A stretch of 64,000 nt of DNA, taken from positions 434,001 through 498,000 of the forward strand of contig NZ_FOAP01000002.1 of assembly GCF_900109545.1 (NCBI RefSeq), given 5' to 3'. The first letter of the stretch is position 1, and every line of letters begins with the position of its first letter. A program made the position numbers and the translations under genes. This document shows, in pieces, positions 7,944 to 18,300 of the stretch. The notes beneath the pieces are model-generated. The model saw only the letters and a list, made by a program, of their open reading frames with translations. It made no database searches and was not told where the DNA came from. The DNA is from Stigmatella aurantiaca. GTDB lineage: Bacteria; Myxococcota; Myxococcia; Myxococcales; Myxococcaceae.

Positions 7944-9656
7944 TCAGCCGGGAGCGGTTCCCTGCAAGAGCGCCTCGGGTACCTCGACATGGCGGGAGCG
8001 GAGCCACTCCCCGAGTGCTTTGCCCTGGGGATCGAACCGCGTCGAGGAGGAGACGCCCTCGCCGAGCAACCCCTCGATGACGAAGTTCAGCCCCCGCAGC
8101 TGGGGGAAGACATGCCGCTCGATGGGAAGGGCCTTCGCCTCGGGGAGCAGCTCCCGGAGCGCCTCCACCGTGAGCGCGTGCGCCAGCCACCGCCATGCCT
8201 CGTCCGTGCGGACCCAGAGCCCGATGTTCGCCGTGCCCCCCTTGTCCCCACTCCGGGCGGCGGCGATGCGCCCCAGCGGCACGCGGCGCGAGGGCCCCGG
8301 GGGCCAGGGCGCGGGAAGCGCGGGAGGCTCCACGGGCGCAAGGACGCGCGTCTCCTTCGACGGGGGAATGCGGGAGCGCTCGCCGCTGGGCAGGACGGCG
8401 ATGTGCTCGGCCTGGCCCGCATCGATATATGCGGGCGTGTACACGCCATAGGGCGCGCCGTCCCCGGGCGGCGTCGTCAGCGTGAAGCCGGGGTAGCTCC
8501 CCAGGGCCAGCTCGATGGCCGCGCCGCTGAAGGCCCGGCCCACCACCTTGGCGTCAGGGTCCTTCACCACGACGCGCAGGAACGCCGCGGCCTGCTCCTC
8601 CGTGGGCGCATCCTCCCGGTCGGTCCGCACGAGCGTCCAGTGGACTTCCCGGGGCCGCTTGCCCCAGGAGGCCTCGAGCTGCTCGCGGACGAGCTGTGCC
8701 TTCTGCTCGATGTCCAGCCCCACCAGGACGAAGGTCATCTCGTTGCGGTGCCCGCCCAGGTGGTTCAAGCAGACCTTCACCGTGGGCGGCGGCGGCTCTC
8801 CCCGGGCTCCCGAGATCCGGACCCGGTCGCGCCCTTCCTGGGACAGCGCCACGGTATCGAAGCGCGCCGTCACGTCGGGCCCCGCGTACCGGGCCCCCGT
8901 GATTTCGTAGAGCATCTGCGCGAGCACCGTGTCCACCGTCACCGAGCCCCCGGTGCCCTCGTGCTTGGTGATGACGCACGCGCCGGAGGCGTCGATCTCC
9001 GCGATCGGAAAGCCGGGACGGCGGACATCCAGCTCCGTGAAGAAGGAGAAGTTGCCCCCGGTGGCCTGCGCGCCGCACTCCAGCACGTGGCCCGCCACCA
9101 GCGCCCCGGCGAGCGCGTCCCAATCCTCGGGCTTCCAGCCAAAGTGCGCGGCGGCCGGGCCCACCACGAGCGAGGCATCCGTCACCCGCCCGGTGACGAC
9201 GATGTCCGCGCCCGCGCGCAGGCACGCGGCGATTCCCCACGCGCCCAGGTAGGCATTGGCCGTGATGGGCGTGCCCAGCCCCAGGGCCTCGGTGCGCCCC
9301 AGGAGGTCATCCCCCTCGACGTGGGCGATCTGGACCTTCACGCCCAGGCGCCCGGCCAGGGCCCGGAGCGCGGCGGCGAGGCCCGCGGGGTTCAAGCCTC
9401 CCGCGTTGGTGACGATCTTCACCCGCTTCTCGGCGGCGAGCCCCAGGCACTGCTCCATCTGCCGGAGGAACGTCTTGGCGAACCCGCCGTCCGGATCCTT
9501 CATCCGGTCCCGGCCGAGGATGAGCATCGTCAGCTCGGCGAGGTAGTCCCCGGTGAGGACATCGAGCGGCCCCCCTTCCAGCATCTCGCGGAAGGCCGAG
9601 AAGCGATCGCCATAGAAGCCCGAGGCATTGCCGACACGAAGGGGGGAGGTGCTCAC
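7944..9656 (-). CDS. atuA: AtuA family (DUF1446) acyclic terpene utilisation protein
   Basis: Cytosolic protein of 571 residues resembling AtuA, which in pseudomonads belongs to the citronellol/geraniol (acyclic terpene) degradation cluster, although its reaction is not established. It opens with RVGNASGFYGDRFSAF, contains TNAGGLNPAG and GADIVVTGRVTDASLVVGPA, characteristic of the family, and ends with the separate C-terminal domain starting GRIAAARSGDKGGTANIGLW. Translation starts at the GTG at 9656, with GGAG 8 bp upstream; a longer open frame upstream is a shadow of the EamA gene. No geranyl-CoA carboxylase genes adjoin, so involvement in terpene breakdown here is unproven. The next gene upstream (EamA exporter) is only 14 bp away, suggesting one transcript. 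Confidence 0.85.
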   Translation of the reverse strand: MSTSPLRVGNASGFYGDRFSAFREMLEGGPLDVLTGDYLAELTMLILGRDRMKDPDGGFAKTFLRQMEQCLGLAAEKRVKIVTNAGGLNPAGLAAALRALAGRLGVKVQIAHVEGDDLLGRTEALGLGTPITANAYLGAWGIAACLRAGADIVVTGRVTDASLVVGPAAAHFGWKPEDWDALAGALVAGHVLECGAQATGGNFSFFTELDVRRPGFPIAEIDASGACVITKHEGTGGSVTVDTVLAQMLYEITGARYAGPDVTARFDTVALSQEGRDRVRISGARGEPPPPTVKVCLNHLGGHRNEMTFVLVGLDIEQKAQLVREQLEASWGKRPREVHWTLVRTDREDAPTEEQAAAFLRVVVKDPDAKVVGRAFSGAAIELALGSYPGFTLTTPPGDGAPYGVYTPAYIDAGQAEHIAVLPSGERSRIPPSKETRVLAPVEPPALPAPWPPGPSRRVPLGRIAAARSGDKGGTANIGLWVRTDEAWRWLAHALTVEALRELLPEAKALPIERHVFPQLRGLNFVIEGLLGEGVSSSTRFDPQGKALGEWLRSRHVEVPEALLQGTAPG

Positions 9657-9670
9657 GAAATCTCCACGGG

Positions 9671-10567
9671 TTAGGAGGGCCGCTGCTGGCTGAGCGCCAC
9701 GCTGCCCAGGATCAGCGTCCCCGCGATCGCCAGCGTGAGCGTCAGCGGCTCTCCCAGCAACAGCCAGGCCCAGGCCACGCCGAACAGCGGCACCAGATAG
9801 GTGACGGTGACCGCGCGGGAGGCGCCAATGCGCTGGATGAGCCGGTAGTACAGGACATAGGCAATGCCAGAGCAGAGCACGCCGAGCGCCGCGGCGGACA
9901 GCCACGACACCACCGGAATGGGCTGCGTGGGCCACGCCACGGCCGCGAAGGGCAACGTCAGCACCGCCGCGCAGGACAGCGTGGCCGAGGCGACCGCGCC
10001 CGCGGGCAAGCCGGAGAGGTGGCGCTTCACCATGTTCACACCGATGCCGTACAGACACGCGGCCGTGGTTCCCGCCGCCACCGCGCCACCGACGTTGGCG
10101 CCGGCGGCCTTGCCACTGGCCAGCACCACCACGCCACCGAAGCCCACGGCCAGTGCCACCACCCGCCGGGGGCCAATGCGCTCGCCGTAGAAGACGAAGG
10201 CCACCACGGCGGTGAACAACACCGCCGTGCTGTTGGTGATGGCGGCGATGCCGGCCGGGGCACGCTGCGCGGCCCAGGCGAACAGCGCGAACGGCAGCGC
10301 GGAGTTGATGGCGCCGAGCAACGCCAGCTTCGGCCACAGCTTGAGCGGGAACGCCTTGCGCGCGCCCCAGAGAAACGGCAGCAGCACGAGCCCTCCCAGC
10401 GCCAGCCGGATCTCCACCAGGGGCAGCGCCCCGAAGTCCTTGGCGGCGATGCGCATGAAGAGGAAGGACGCGCCCCAGATGGCGCCCAGCAACCCCAGCT
10501 CCACCGGCGTGAGCCACACGGCCGGCAGGGAGGGCGTTGCCACAGGGGAATGTGCGGGATGGCTCAT
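9671..10567 (-). CDS. EamA/DMT superfamily transporter (10 TM)
   Basis: Inner-membrane drug/metabolite transporter of 298 residues composed of two EamA repeats of five helices each. The first repeat opens with GLLGAIWGASFLFMRIA and continues through PAGIAAITNSTAVLFTAV, the typical helix 3-4 motif. The second ends TVTYLVPLFGVAWAWLLLGE, the signature of the last helix pair. Exported substrates in this family are usually amino acids or small metabolites. It sits between atuA (14 bp downstream) and a small outer-membrane protein gene (15 bp upstream) in one minus-strand run. Confidence 0.88.
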   Translation of the reverse strand: MSHPAHSPVATPSLPAVWLTPVELGLLGAIWGASFLFMRIAAKDFGALPLVEIRLALGGLVLLPFLWGARKAFPLKLWPKLALLGAINSALPFALFAWAAQRAPAGIAAITNSTAVLFTAVVAFVFYGERIGPRRVVALAVGFGGVVVLASGKAAGANVGGAVAAGTTAACLYGIGVNMVKRHLSGLPAGAVASATLSCAAVLTLPFAAVAWPTQPIPVVSWLSAAALGVLCSGIAYVLYYRLIQRIGASRAVTVTYLVPLFGVAWAWLLLGEPLTLTLAIAGTLILGSVALSQQRPS

Positions 10568-10582
10568 GACAGTGCAGGTGCC

Positions 10583-11176
10583 TTAGAACACCACGCCCGC
10601 GCCGACATGTGGCAACGCGGTCAACCGTTCAATCCGCAGCACCGACAGCCCCGCGGTGACGAAGACGCCCACATTGGGCACGGCGAGTTCCATGGAGGCG
10701 GCCACCCCGCCCGCGGGGAACGAGAGGAGCGACACGTCCGGCTCCTCGCGGGCCGCGACCCCCAGGGAGAACTCCAGGAAGATGCGCCCATGGGGCCCCG
10801 CCACCGGCGCCACCCGGAATACCGCCTCGACGAGCCCCAGGTGCGAGCCTTCGTGCCACTCGTCCCAGTGGCCATCGGTGAGCATGAGGAAGCCCGCGCC
10901 CACCTCCATCCGGGGGGCAATCACCCAGGACACGCCGGCCTTCATCCCGGCCTCGGCGGACACGCCCTCCGTCGTGATGACGCCCGAGCCGAGCGCCGCG
11001 ATGCGCCATTTCGTGCACGGATACTCGCGGACGTTCTCGCAGATGGGATCCGGATCCTCCCGCAGGCGCCTGCGGCGCTGGGCGGAAGCGGGCCCCGGGA
11101 AGACCACCACGAGCACCAATCCAAGCCAGCACAGGCCCCAGAAGGTTCTGGCACCGAACGAGAGAGGGATTGTCAC
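10583..11176 (-). CDS. Small secreted beta-barrel outer-membrane-like protein
   Basis: I start this at the GTG at 11176, because the encoded residues up to PASA-Q then form a clean signal peptide; the longer frame to 11347 overlaps the divergent gene and puts unrelated residues before it. The mature chain of about 160 residues begins RRRRLRED, has two cysteines close together (CENVREYPC), and then alternates Gly/Val/Ala-rich amphipathic strands (AGMKAGVSWVIAPRMEVGAGF, SMELAVPNVGVFVTAGLSVL). It ends in Phe, as many beta-barrel proteins do. An eight-stranded barrel is my inference. It is the first gene of the minus-strand run that includes the EamA exporter and AtuA. Function unknown. Confidence 0.65.
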   Translation of the reverse strand: MTIPLSFGARTFWGLCWLGLVLVVVFPGPASAQRRRRLREDPDPICENVREYPCTKWRIAALGSGVITTEGVSAEAGMKAGVSWVIAPRMEVGAGFLMLTDGHWDEWHEGSHLGLVEAVFRVAPVAGPHGRIFLEFSLGVAAREEPDVSLLSFPAGGVAASMELAVPNVGVFVTAGLSVLRIERLTALPHVGAGVVF

Positions 11177-11231
11177 ACCATGAACAGTACTGCATCCTCG
11201 GGCCTGCGGTCGCCCATGGAAAGAGGCCCCC

Positions 11232-13391
11232 ATGCTTGTCGTTCCCTCCGTCCTGGACGCGGTCACCGTCCACGCTGACGGTGCGCTGTGTACCCGCGTC
11301 GCCACACTCTCCCCGGAGAACGGCCGCTGGCCCACCCAGGTGCGCATTCAGGGCCTGCCCCCGGGGCTTACCCCGGGCTCGCTGCGCGCCTCCCTCCTGC
11401 AAGGCCCCCCGGGCCTCACCGTGAGGGACATCCGCACGGGCTTCGACGTGCAGCTCCCCCCCGAGGTGGACCTCCCCGCGGAGCACCGCGCGCTCGAAGA
11501 GGCCCAGGAGGCGCTCGCCCGCCTCACCACCGAGACCGAGCAGGTGCAGAAGGAGTTCGAGGCCCTGCGCAAGCTCGGACCCTCCTTCCTGAAGCCCAAG
11601 GCCGGGGAGGCGCCGCGCGAAGCCTCCCCCACCGCCGTGCTCGCCCTGGGCGCCTTCCTCGACACGGAGCTGGCGGCCCTGCATGTCCGCAAGCTGGAGC
11701 TGGAGCGGCGGCAGCGGGATGCCTGGGCGGAGGTGGAGCTGCGCCGGCGCCGGATCCAGGAGGGCTCCTCCGCGGTGCGCGGCCAGCGGGCGGTGCTGTA
11801 CCGGGCCGCCACCCTCACCCTCTCGGAGCTGGGGAGCGTGGAGGGCACGGCGCGCCTGGCCCTGGAGTACGCCGTGAAGGGCGCCCGGTGGTTGCCCGGC
11901 TACGAGCTGCGCATGCCCCGCTCGCTCGACGGGGGCACGCTGCGCATGCGCGCCTCGCTGCTCCAGCACACGGGCGAGGACTGGACGGGCGTGAAGCTCT
12001 CCCTGTCCACCGCGGAGCTGCACCGGCGCGCGGACGTGCCCGAGCTGAAGGCCCTGCGCATCGGCCGGCGCCAGCCGCCCCCGGCCCGCTCGGGCTGGCG
12101 CGAGCCGCCCCCGGGCCTGGACGAGCTGTTCGCGGGCTACGACGCCGCGAGCAGCCGCGCGCCGCTGCCTCCCCCACCCCCGAAAGCCCAGGCCAAGCCC
12201 GAGCCTCCCAGCGTCAGCGCCCCGCCCCCGGCGCCGCGTCCCGGCTCGAGCAGGTCCACCGGCGCGTTCCCCGTGGTGTCTGCTCCCCCCCCGCCCCCCG
12301 CCGCCGCGCCCATGCGGAGCATGGCCCGGGGCGGCGGCGAGAGCCTCCGGAAGAAGCGCGTGGCGAAGGAAGTCATGGCCGAGCCGGAAGCCCCTGCCGA
12401 GATGGACGACGCCCTGATGGACATGTCGGAGGAGGAGAGCAGCCTGGGAGGTTTTGGAGGGGCCGCGCTCCAGCAGGACGAGGCCGAGCCCCTCGCGGGC
12501 CTCGAGCTGGGCGGCGGCCTGCTGGACTACGGCGCGCTGGAGCTGGGGGCGGCGGACCAGCCCAGCCGCCGGGGCAAGCTGCAACCCCAGCCCACCCACA
12601 CCCAGGAGCTCCTGGCGCTCACGGCGCTGCACATCCAGGTGGACATCGCCGCGCTGCTCCTCGTGCGCCAGCGCTCCGGAGAGGCGGGCGCGCTCCCGCC
12701 CCCGCCGCCCTGGACGGTGCCCCCCCGCGAGTCCTCGCCCCACTTCGACTACCGCTATGACGTGGAGGCGCGGATGGACGTGCCCTCGGACGGGCACTGG
12801 CACACCGTGTCCGTGTTCTCGGCGCCGGTGGGCCTCACGGCCGAGTACCTGTGCGTGCCCTCCGTGGAGCCGCGGGTGTTCCGCTCCGTGAAGGTGGAGA
12901 ACCGCACGCCGCACGCGCTGCTCGCGGGCCCGGTGGACGTGACGCTCGGGGACGAGTTCCTGATGAGCTCGCCCCTGCCCACGCTGGCGCCGGGGGCCAC
13001 GCAGCGGCTGGGGCTGGGCGTGGAGGAGTCCCTCAAGGTGTCGCGCAACACGCGCTTCGACGAGGCCTCGGGCGGCGTCTTCGGCGGCGCCACGGTGCTC
13101 ACCCACCGCGTCTCGCTGGAGGTGGCCAACCGGCTGGGCCGGCCGGTGACGGTGGAGCTGCGGGAGCGGGTGCCCGTGGTGCCCCCGGGCGAGAAGGACA
13201 TCAAGGTGGAGGAGGCCGAGGTGAAGCCCCCCTGGCGCGCGCCCACGCCCCTGCCCGGAGAAGTGCCGGTGGAGGGCGAACGGGCGTGGCGGGTGACGCT
13301 GCAGCCCGGAGAGAAGCAGACGCTGGACGCGTCGTGGAACGTCAAGATTCCCTCGAGCAAGATGCTCCAGGGCGGCAACCGGAGGACGTAA
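11232..13391 (+). CDS. DUF4139 / mucoidy-inhibitor MuiA family protein (first of tandem pair)
   Basis: 719 residues. The N-terminal 100 residues are a DUF4140-like beta domain (VTVHADGALCTRVATL, QVRIQGLPPGLTPGSL), followed by a coiled coil (about 75-190) and the DUF4139 domain (LEYAVKGARWLPGYELRM, HTGEDWTGVKLSLSTAE). DUF4139 is interrupted at about residues 290-390 by a low-complexity Pro/Ala/Ser linker with runs of prolines. The C-terminal half resumes with typical strands (VSVFSAPVGLTAEYLCVP, VTLGDEFLMSSPLPTLAPG). It has no signal peptide, unlike many MuiA homologues, so a cytosolic location is predicted. Biochemical function is unknown. The next gene, a paralogue, starts immediately after the stop codon, so the two are translationally linked. 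Confidence 0.85.
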   Translation: MLVVPSVLDAVTVHADGALCTRVATLSPENGRWPTQVRIQGLPPGLTPGSLRASLLQGPPGLTVRDIRTGFDVQLPPEVDLPAEHRALEEAQEALARLTTETEQVQKEFEALRKLGPSFLKPKAGEAPREASPTAVLALGAFLDTELAALHVRKLELERRQRDAWAEVELRRRRIQEGSSAVRGQRAVLYRAATLTLSELGSVEGTARLALEYAVKGARWLPGYELRMPRSLDGGTLRMRASLLQHTGEDWTGVKLSLSTAELHRRADVPELKALRIGRRQPPPARSGWREPPPGLDELFAGYDAASSRAPLPPPPPKAQAKPEPPSVSAPPPAPRPGSSRSTGAFPVVSAPPPPPAAAPMRSMARGGGESLRKKRVAKEVMAEPEAPAEMDDALMDMSEEESSLGGFGGAALQQDEAEPLAGLELGGGLLDYGALELGAADQPSRRGKLQPQPTHTQELLALTALHIQVDIAALLLVRQRSGEAGALPPPPPWTVPPRESSPHFDYRYDVEARMDVPSDGHWHTVSVFSAPVGLTAEYLCVPSVEPRVFRSVKVENRTPHALLAGPVDVTLGDEFLMSSPLPTLAPGATQRLGLGVEESLKVSRNTRFDEASGGVFGGATVLTHRVSLEVANRLGRPVTVELRERVPVVPPGEKDIKVEEAEVKPPWRAPTPLPGEVPVEGERAWRVTLQPGEKQTLDASWNVKIPSSKMLQGGNRRT

Positions 13392-14945
13392 GTGAGCCCC
13401 CCTGTCACCCTACCCGTCGTCAAGGTCACCGTCCTGGAGGATCGCGCGCTCGTGGAGCGCCGGGGCGAGGTGATGCTCCCCCCGGGCCCACACCCGCTGC
13501 GGGTGGAGGGCCTGTCGCCGCTCGCGGTGGACCGGTCGCTCCAGGTGTCCCTCTCCGGGGGAACCGTCATCGGCGCGCACGTGAGCCGGGCCTGGAAGGA
13601 GCAGCCCCCGGAAGGCCTGCGCGAGCACGCCACGGCGCTGGGCCGCCGCATCGAGGCGCTGGAGGAGGCGGTGCGGATCGCCGCGGGCGATGTCCTGCGG
13701 CAGGAGACGAGGCTCGGCGTGGCGAACGCCGCCCGGCAGGACGTGCTCCGCGCCATCTCGGAGGAGGCGGGCGCCGGGAAGGCCGCGCCGGACACGTGGC
13801 GCGAGCACCTGGCGCTGGTGCGGGCCGAAGTAACCACGACGGAGGAGGCCCTGCGCCAGGCGCGCAAGCGGGAGGCGCGGGTCCAGCAGGAGCTGGCCGA
13901 AGTGAGGAATGCACAGGCCCAGCAGGAGCAGCCCGAGCAGAAGCTCCTCACCTCGGCCCGGGTGGAGGTGAACCACCCCACGGGCGGCACGGTGACGCTG
14001 ACGGTGGCGTACCTCGTCCCCTGCGCCGTGTGGCGCCCGGCGTACCGCGCCACGCTGCGGCCCCAGGAGGGCGGCGAGCGCGTGACGCTGGAGTGCGAGG
14101 CCGTGGTGTGGCAGCGCACGGAGGAGGACTGGACGGACGTGGAGCTGGCCTTCTCGACGGCGCGCCCCACCCTGGGGGCCAATCCCCCGAGGCTGGAGGA
14201 GGACCGGCTGTTCCTGCGGGAGAAGACCGTGCAGGAGAAGCAGACGGTGGAGGTGTCCATCCGCGAGGAGGCCCTCCAGAGCACGGGGGAAGGCGGCGCA
14301 CGGCGGACCGAGGAGATGCCCGGCCTGGACGACGGCGGCGAGGCGCTGACGCTCAAGGCGCCCCACCGGGTGACGCTGCCCTCGGACGGCGCCCCGCACC
14401 GGGTGCCGCTGTTCCAGTTCACCGCCCCGGCCACCTCGGAGCTGGTGGGCACGCCGGAGCACTCGCCGCTGGTGCACCGGGTGGCGCGCTTCGAGAACGC
14501 GGGGCCCTCGGTGCTGCTGGCGGGGCCGGTGGACCTGGTGCGCACGAGCGGCTACGTGGGCCGGGCGCAGCTCGCCTTCGCGGGCGTGGGCGAGCGGCTG
14601 AAGCTGGGCTTCGGCAGCGAGGACACGCTGCGGATCTCCCGGCAGGTGGAGACGAAGCTGGACACGAACCGGCTGACGGGACGGCGTGTGCGGACCCACT
14701 TCGTGAAGCTCTTCCTCTCCAACACGGGCACCCACGCCGAGACGCTCGCCATCGAGGAGCGGATGCCCGTCTCGGAGGTGGAGGCGGTGGAAGTCGAGCT
14801 GCTCAAGGACAAGGCCAGGCCAGCCCTTCCCAAGCTGAACGCGGATGGCATTGTCCGGTTCGAGCTCTCCGCGCCGCCCCGCTCCCAGCAGACGGTGGAC
14901 TTCGCATACACCGTCTCCAGCTCCGCCAAGGTCGCGGGGCTTTAG
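13392..14945 (+). CDS. DUF4139 / MuiA family protein (second of tandem pair)
   Basis: 517 residues, GTG start directly after the TAA of its paralogue. The same architecture without the proline-rich insert: N-terminal beta domain (VTVLEDRALVERRGEVML), coiled coil at about 75-175, then DUF4139 with VAYLVPCAVWRPAYRATL and RTEEDWTDVELAFSTARP. The C-terminal strands GPVDLVRTSGYVGRAQLAFAG and LGFGSEDTLRISRQVE are diagnostic. Direct adjacency of two diverged copies suggests a hetero-oligomer, which is inference. Its TAG stop overlaps the TAA of the converging immunity gene by 3 bp, so there is no intergenic space. Confidence 0.85.
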   Translation: MSPPVTLPVVKVTVLEDRALVERRGEVMLPPGPHPLRVEGLSPLAVDRSLQVSLSGGTVIGAHVSRAWKEQPPEGLREHATALGRRIEALEEAVRIAAGDVLRQETRLGVANAARQDVLRAISEEAGAGKAAPDTWREHLALVRAEVTTTEEALRQARKREARVQQELAEVRNAQAQQEQPEQKLLTSARVEVNHPTGGTVTLTVAYLVPCAVWRPAYRATLRPQEGGERVTLECEAVVWQRTEEDWTDVELAFSTARPTLGANPPRLEEDRLFLREKTVQEKQTVEVSIREEALQSTGEGGARRTEEMPGLDDGGEALTLKAPHRVTLPSDGAPHRVPLFQFTAPATSELVGTPEHSPLVHRVARFENAGPSVLLAGPVDLVRTSGYVGRAQLAFAGVGERLKLGFGSEDTLRISRQVETKLDTNRLTGRRVRTHFVKLFLSNTGTHAETLAIEERMPVSEVEAVEVELLKDKARPALPKLNADGIVRFELSAPPRSQQTVDFAYTVSSSAKVAGL

Positions 14946-15346
14946 TCCTCCTGCACCTGCTGGTAGGCGGAGACCTGCTCGATATAGAGCGATGACACGG
15001 AGCACCGGAGGAAGAAGCCCTCCGCCCGGGCGCTCAGCACCACCCGGCTGCCGCTGGAGGGCTCCAGCCGGATGTCCGCGAGGTTGAGGGTTGTCCAGCC
15101 CCGCATCTCCAGTTCCTCGACCTCCAATCCGGCCAGCCGCACCTGGACCGTGTTGTCATCCGCATGCGCCCACTTCCGGGGAGGGTTCCGAGGAAAGGCA
15201 TTCAGGTTGAAGCGAAGCATCACCCGGCTGCCATCCTCGTGGAACCCCACCTCGAGGATCCGCACTCCCTGAAGCGGGGGGGACTCCGGAAACAACCGCC
15301 GGAGGAACTCGGACCTCGCCGCCAGCGCTATCCAATCGGTACTCAT
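14942..15346 (-). CDS. Imm50-type immunity protein for the adjacent Rhs toxin
   Basis: 134-residue cytosolic alpha/beta protein. The segment GVRILEVGFHEDGSRVMLRF followed by FPRNPPRKW and NTVQVRL is the pattern I know for Immunity protein 50, whose members protect against the C-terminal domains of polymorphic toxins. Its ATG overlaps the TGA of the Rhs gene (ATGA junction at 15343-15346), giving translational coupling so that immunity is made whenever the toxin is. That arrangement, next to the variable toxin tip, is the standard polymorphic-toxin layout. Which face of the toxin it binds cannot be seen. Confidence 0.78.
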   Translation of the reverse strand: MSTDWIALAARSEFLRRLFPESPPLQGVRILEVGFHEDGSRVMLRFNLNAFPRNPPRKWAHADDNTVQVRLAGLEVEELEMRGWTTLNLADIRLEPSSGSRVVLSARAEGFFLRCSVSSLYIEQVSAYQQVQED

Positions 15347-18300
15347 TTCTTGAAAGGATAGTGCGCTTGGGTCCCGGGGACCTTGCCATTCCGGGGGTCC
15401 CCGATGGGCCGGACATTGAGGTGTGGCCCTTGGTCTCCAACGCCTCCCTCGTTGTAATGGTGCCCCGCGGAGTGGTCTTGGATGATCACCTCCTTGCCGT
15501 CCGGTGTCGTGTAGATGTCCTCCCGCGTGACGATCGCATTGCCTTTTTCATCCCTGATGGTCTTCCCATGCTTATCCGTCATGTCCACGCGCCGTGACTT
15601 GTCAGGCTGCTGGCTCACGGGAATGCCCGCGTCCCGCTTGGCCTGATGCATCGCTGCCCGCCGGGTGGTGGGAGGCGGAGGAGCCGGTGTCTTATTCGGG
15701 CGGCAGGTATTGTGCACCCACGCGCCCGCCTCTCCCACGAAGTAGGTGTGGAACTCCGCCACCTCGAAGTTGAACACCGTGGCCCGCGCCTGCTCCCACG
15801 TGGCCGAGCCCACCTTGAGCCAGCCGCCATGGGCGCGGGCCACCTGCTGGCCGGGCAGCAGCGCCGAGGCCGCCACCCAGCCCTGCTCCCGCACCCAGAA
15901 GGGGTGCTCGCCCGTGACGCCCAGCACGCTGTGCTGGCCCTCCGCATCCGTGAGCTCCAGGCGCAACACCTGCTGTCCGGGCGTGGTGAAGGTCCGCACC
16001 ACGGGACGCCAGTCCGATACTCCCGAGCCCTCATCGCGAGACCAGACGAGATCCCCCGGCTGGAGCTGTTCGATGGGACGGAGCCCCTCGGACGTCACCA
16101 CCGGCGTGCCCGCCACGAAGCACTGATCGGGCAGCCCGCACCCGCCTCCCGAGCAGGCCTTCCCCGTGCTCGCCGCATCCGCGCCCTTGTTCACCTTCTC
16201 GGCCGAGCGGGCCGCTTCCGCCGCCTTCTCCGCGGCCCGGGCAGACTCGGCCGCACGCTCCGCCGCACGGGCCGCCTCCGCTGCCTTTTCCGCCGCACGG
16301 GCTGCCTCCGCCGCACGCTCCGCCGCGCGGACGGACTCCACGGCCTTGTCCGCCGCCCGGGCACCCTTCAGGGCCGTGCCCGCGCCGCCGGGAACCACCG
16401 GGACGACCACCGCGGCCGCGTCCGCCACGACCCCCACGACATCGAGCGCCATCGTGGTGACCGTCGTGTCCGAGTCCCAGGAGGCAATGCTCTGGATCCC
16501 CGCCGCGAGGCTCACCACGTCCCACACCGTCTCCGCCCACTTGCCCGTCGGATCCACGTAGTTCAGCGGGTTGTTGTTCGCGTACCCGTAGAGGTTGCAC
16601 TCCACGGGACTGCTCACGCACATCGACGGGTCCTCCAGGAAGGCGGGATCCGGCGTGAGGAAGCGGTTGATGGCCGGATCGTAATCGCGGATCCCCATGC
16701 GGATGAGGCCCAGGTCCGCATCGAATCCCTTCTCCACGAAATCGATGACCGGGGCGCTCGCGGGGCGGACGTCGCGGCTGCCGAACGGCGAGGCCAGGCG
16801 GGGGGTGCCCGCCGACTCCGCGATGATGGTGCCGCGCGTGTCCGTGGCCAGGAGCTGAAAGGTCCCGTTCTTCACCAGGCCCACGAGCTGTCCACCGAAC
16901 CGGAAGGGCTCGGTCAGGCCGCTCTCCTCCAGGTAGGCGCCCCCCTCCAGGTAGGCCGCCACGGGGGTGGTGCCCTGGAACTTGAGCAGCCGCTGGCCCG
17001 CCTCGTCATAGAGGAACCGCCACTCGGAAGTGCCCCGGGTGGCACGGGCCAGGTGGCCGTGCGGACCGTAGGAGAACGTCAGGCCGCCCTTGGTCACGGT
17101 GCGCCCGAGCGCATCGAAGGTGTACACCTCCGTGCCCGCGGTCAGGGTGTTGCCCTGGGTGACGAGCGTCCTGTGGACGCCTTGCTCGTCGATGGACGTG
17201 GGAAGCCCCATCGGGTCGAACGCGTAGGCGTAGGCATGCTGCGCGTCGGCGGCGCTCGTCAGGAAGCCCTGGGCCGAGTAGCCATACTGGCGCACCAGGT
17301 TGCCCGAGCCGAACGCGAAGGTCTCCGTGTCGAGCAGGTCCCGGGCGTTGAAGCGCGTCTGGACGGAGGTGCTCCACCCCGGGCCGGAGTGGGTCAACCG
17401 GATGCGCCGCCGCGTCAGCGGCTCATATCCGATCGTCACGCTCTCGCCTGCGGGGAACGACGCCGAGGCCGGCAGGCCATGGCCGTCATACTGGAAGGTG
17501 GCCAGGGTGGCCCCGTTGACGAGCACCCGCGACAGCCGGCCGTACGTATCCCACTGCCGCGACTGCGTGGTGGAGGACAGCACGGAGCCATCCGCCGCGC
17601 GGAGAATCAGCGTCTGCCCTGACACCTCGGCGTTGTCCGCGTACAGCAGCTGCGTCTCCACGGTGCGCCAGCCATCGAGCCTCAGGATGCTCCGGGTGGG
17701 CTTGCCGTCCGCGCGGTACTCGAACGTCTTGAGGTAGCCCTCGCCCTCGACCGCCGACATGACGCCCAGGTGCGCGCTCACCGAGGGGTTCTGCGGCGTG
17801 GCCCCATCGTAGAAGTAGCGGTAGCGCTGCGTGGCGCCGGTGAGCAGGTCCGTGTGCAGCTCTTCCGTCTTGCGGCCCAGGGCGTCATACGTCCAGCGCT
17901 CCGAGCGCTGCGCCACCCCGGCGGCGGAGAGGAAGTCCCGCCGGTGGAGCAGCCCCGTGCCCGCCTCGTACGTGTTCTCCATCCGGGAGAGGCCCTCGCG
18001 CTCCACGCGCGACACCCGCCCATGCCCATCGTAAGAGACCTGGTGCAGCGTGCCCCCGGGAAGCACCACGGCGCGCAACCGGCCCAGGGCATCGTAGCGG
18101 TAGGCATGGTGGGTCTGCGCCTGATCCTCGAAGGCGATCAGCCGCTGCCCGGCATCGAGGAAGTGGCGCGTCGTGTACGTGCCATTCTCCCGGGCCTCGC
18201 GGCGCAGGGCCCCCGGCACGAGCGCCAGGTCCGTCTCCACCTGGCGCTCCACATCCACGTGCAGCCGGGCCTTCACGGCGCGCTCGTGCCCGAAGCCCGC

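Noticed and set aside
7944..10517. 857-residue frame covering atuA and the EamA gene
   Set aside because: Its upper part is a shadow of the EamA frame; the GTG at 9656 with GGAG upstream is the true start.
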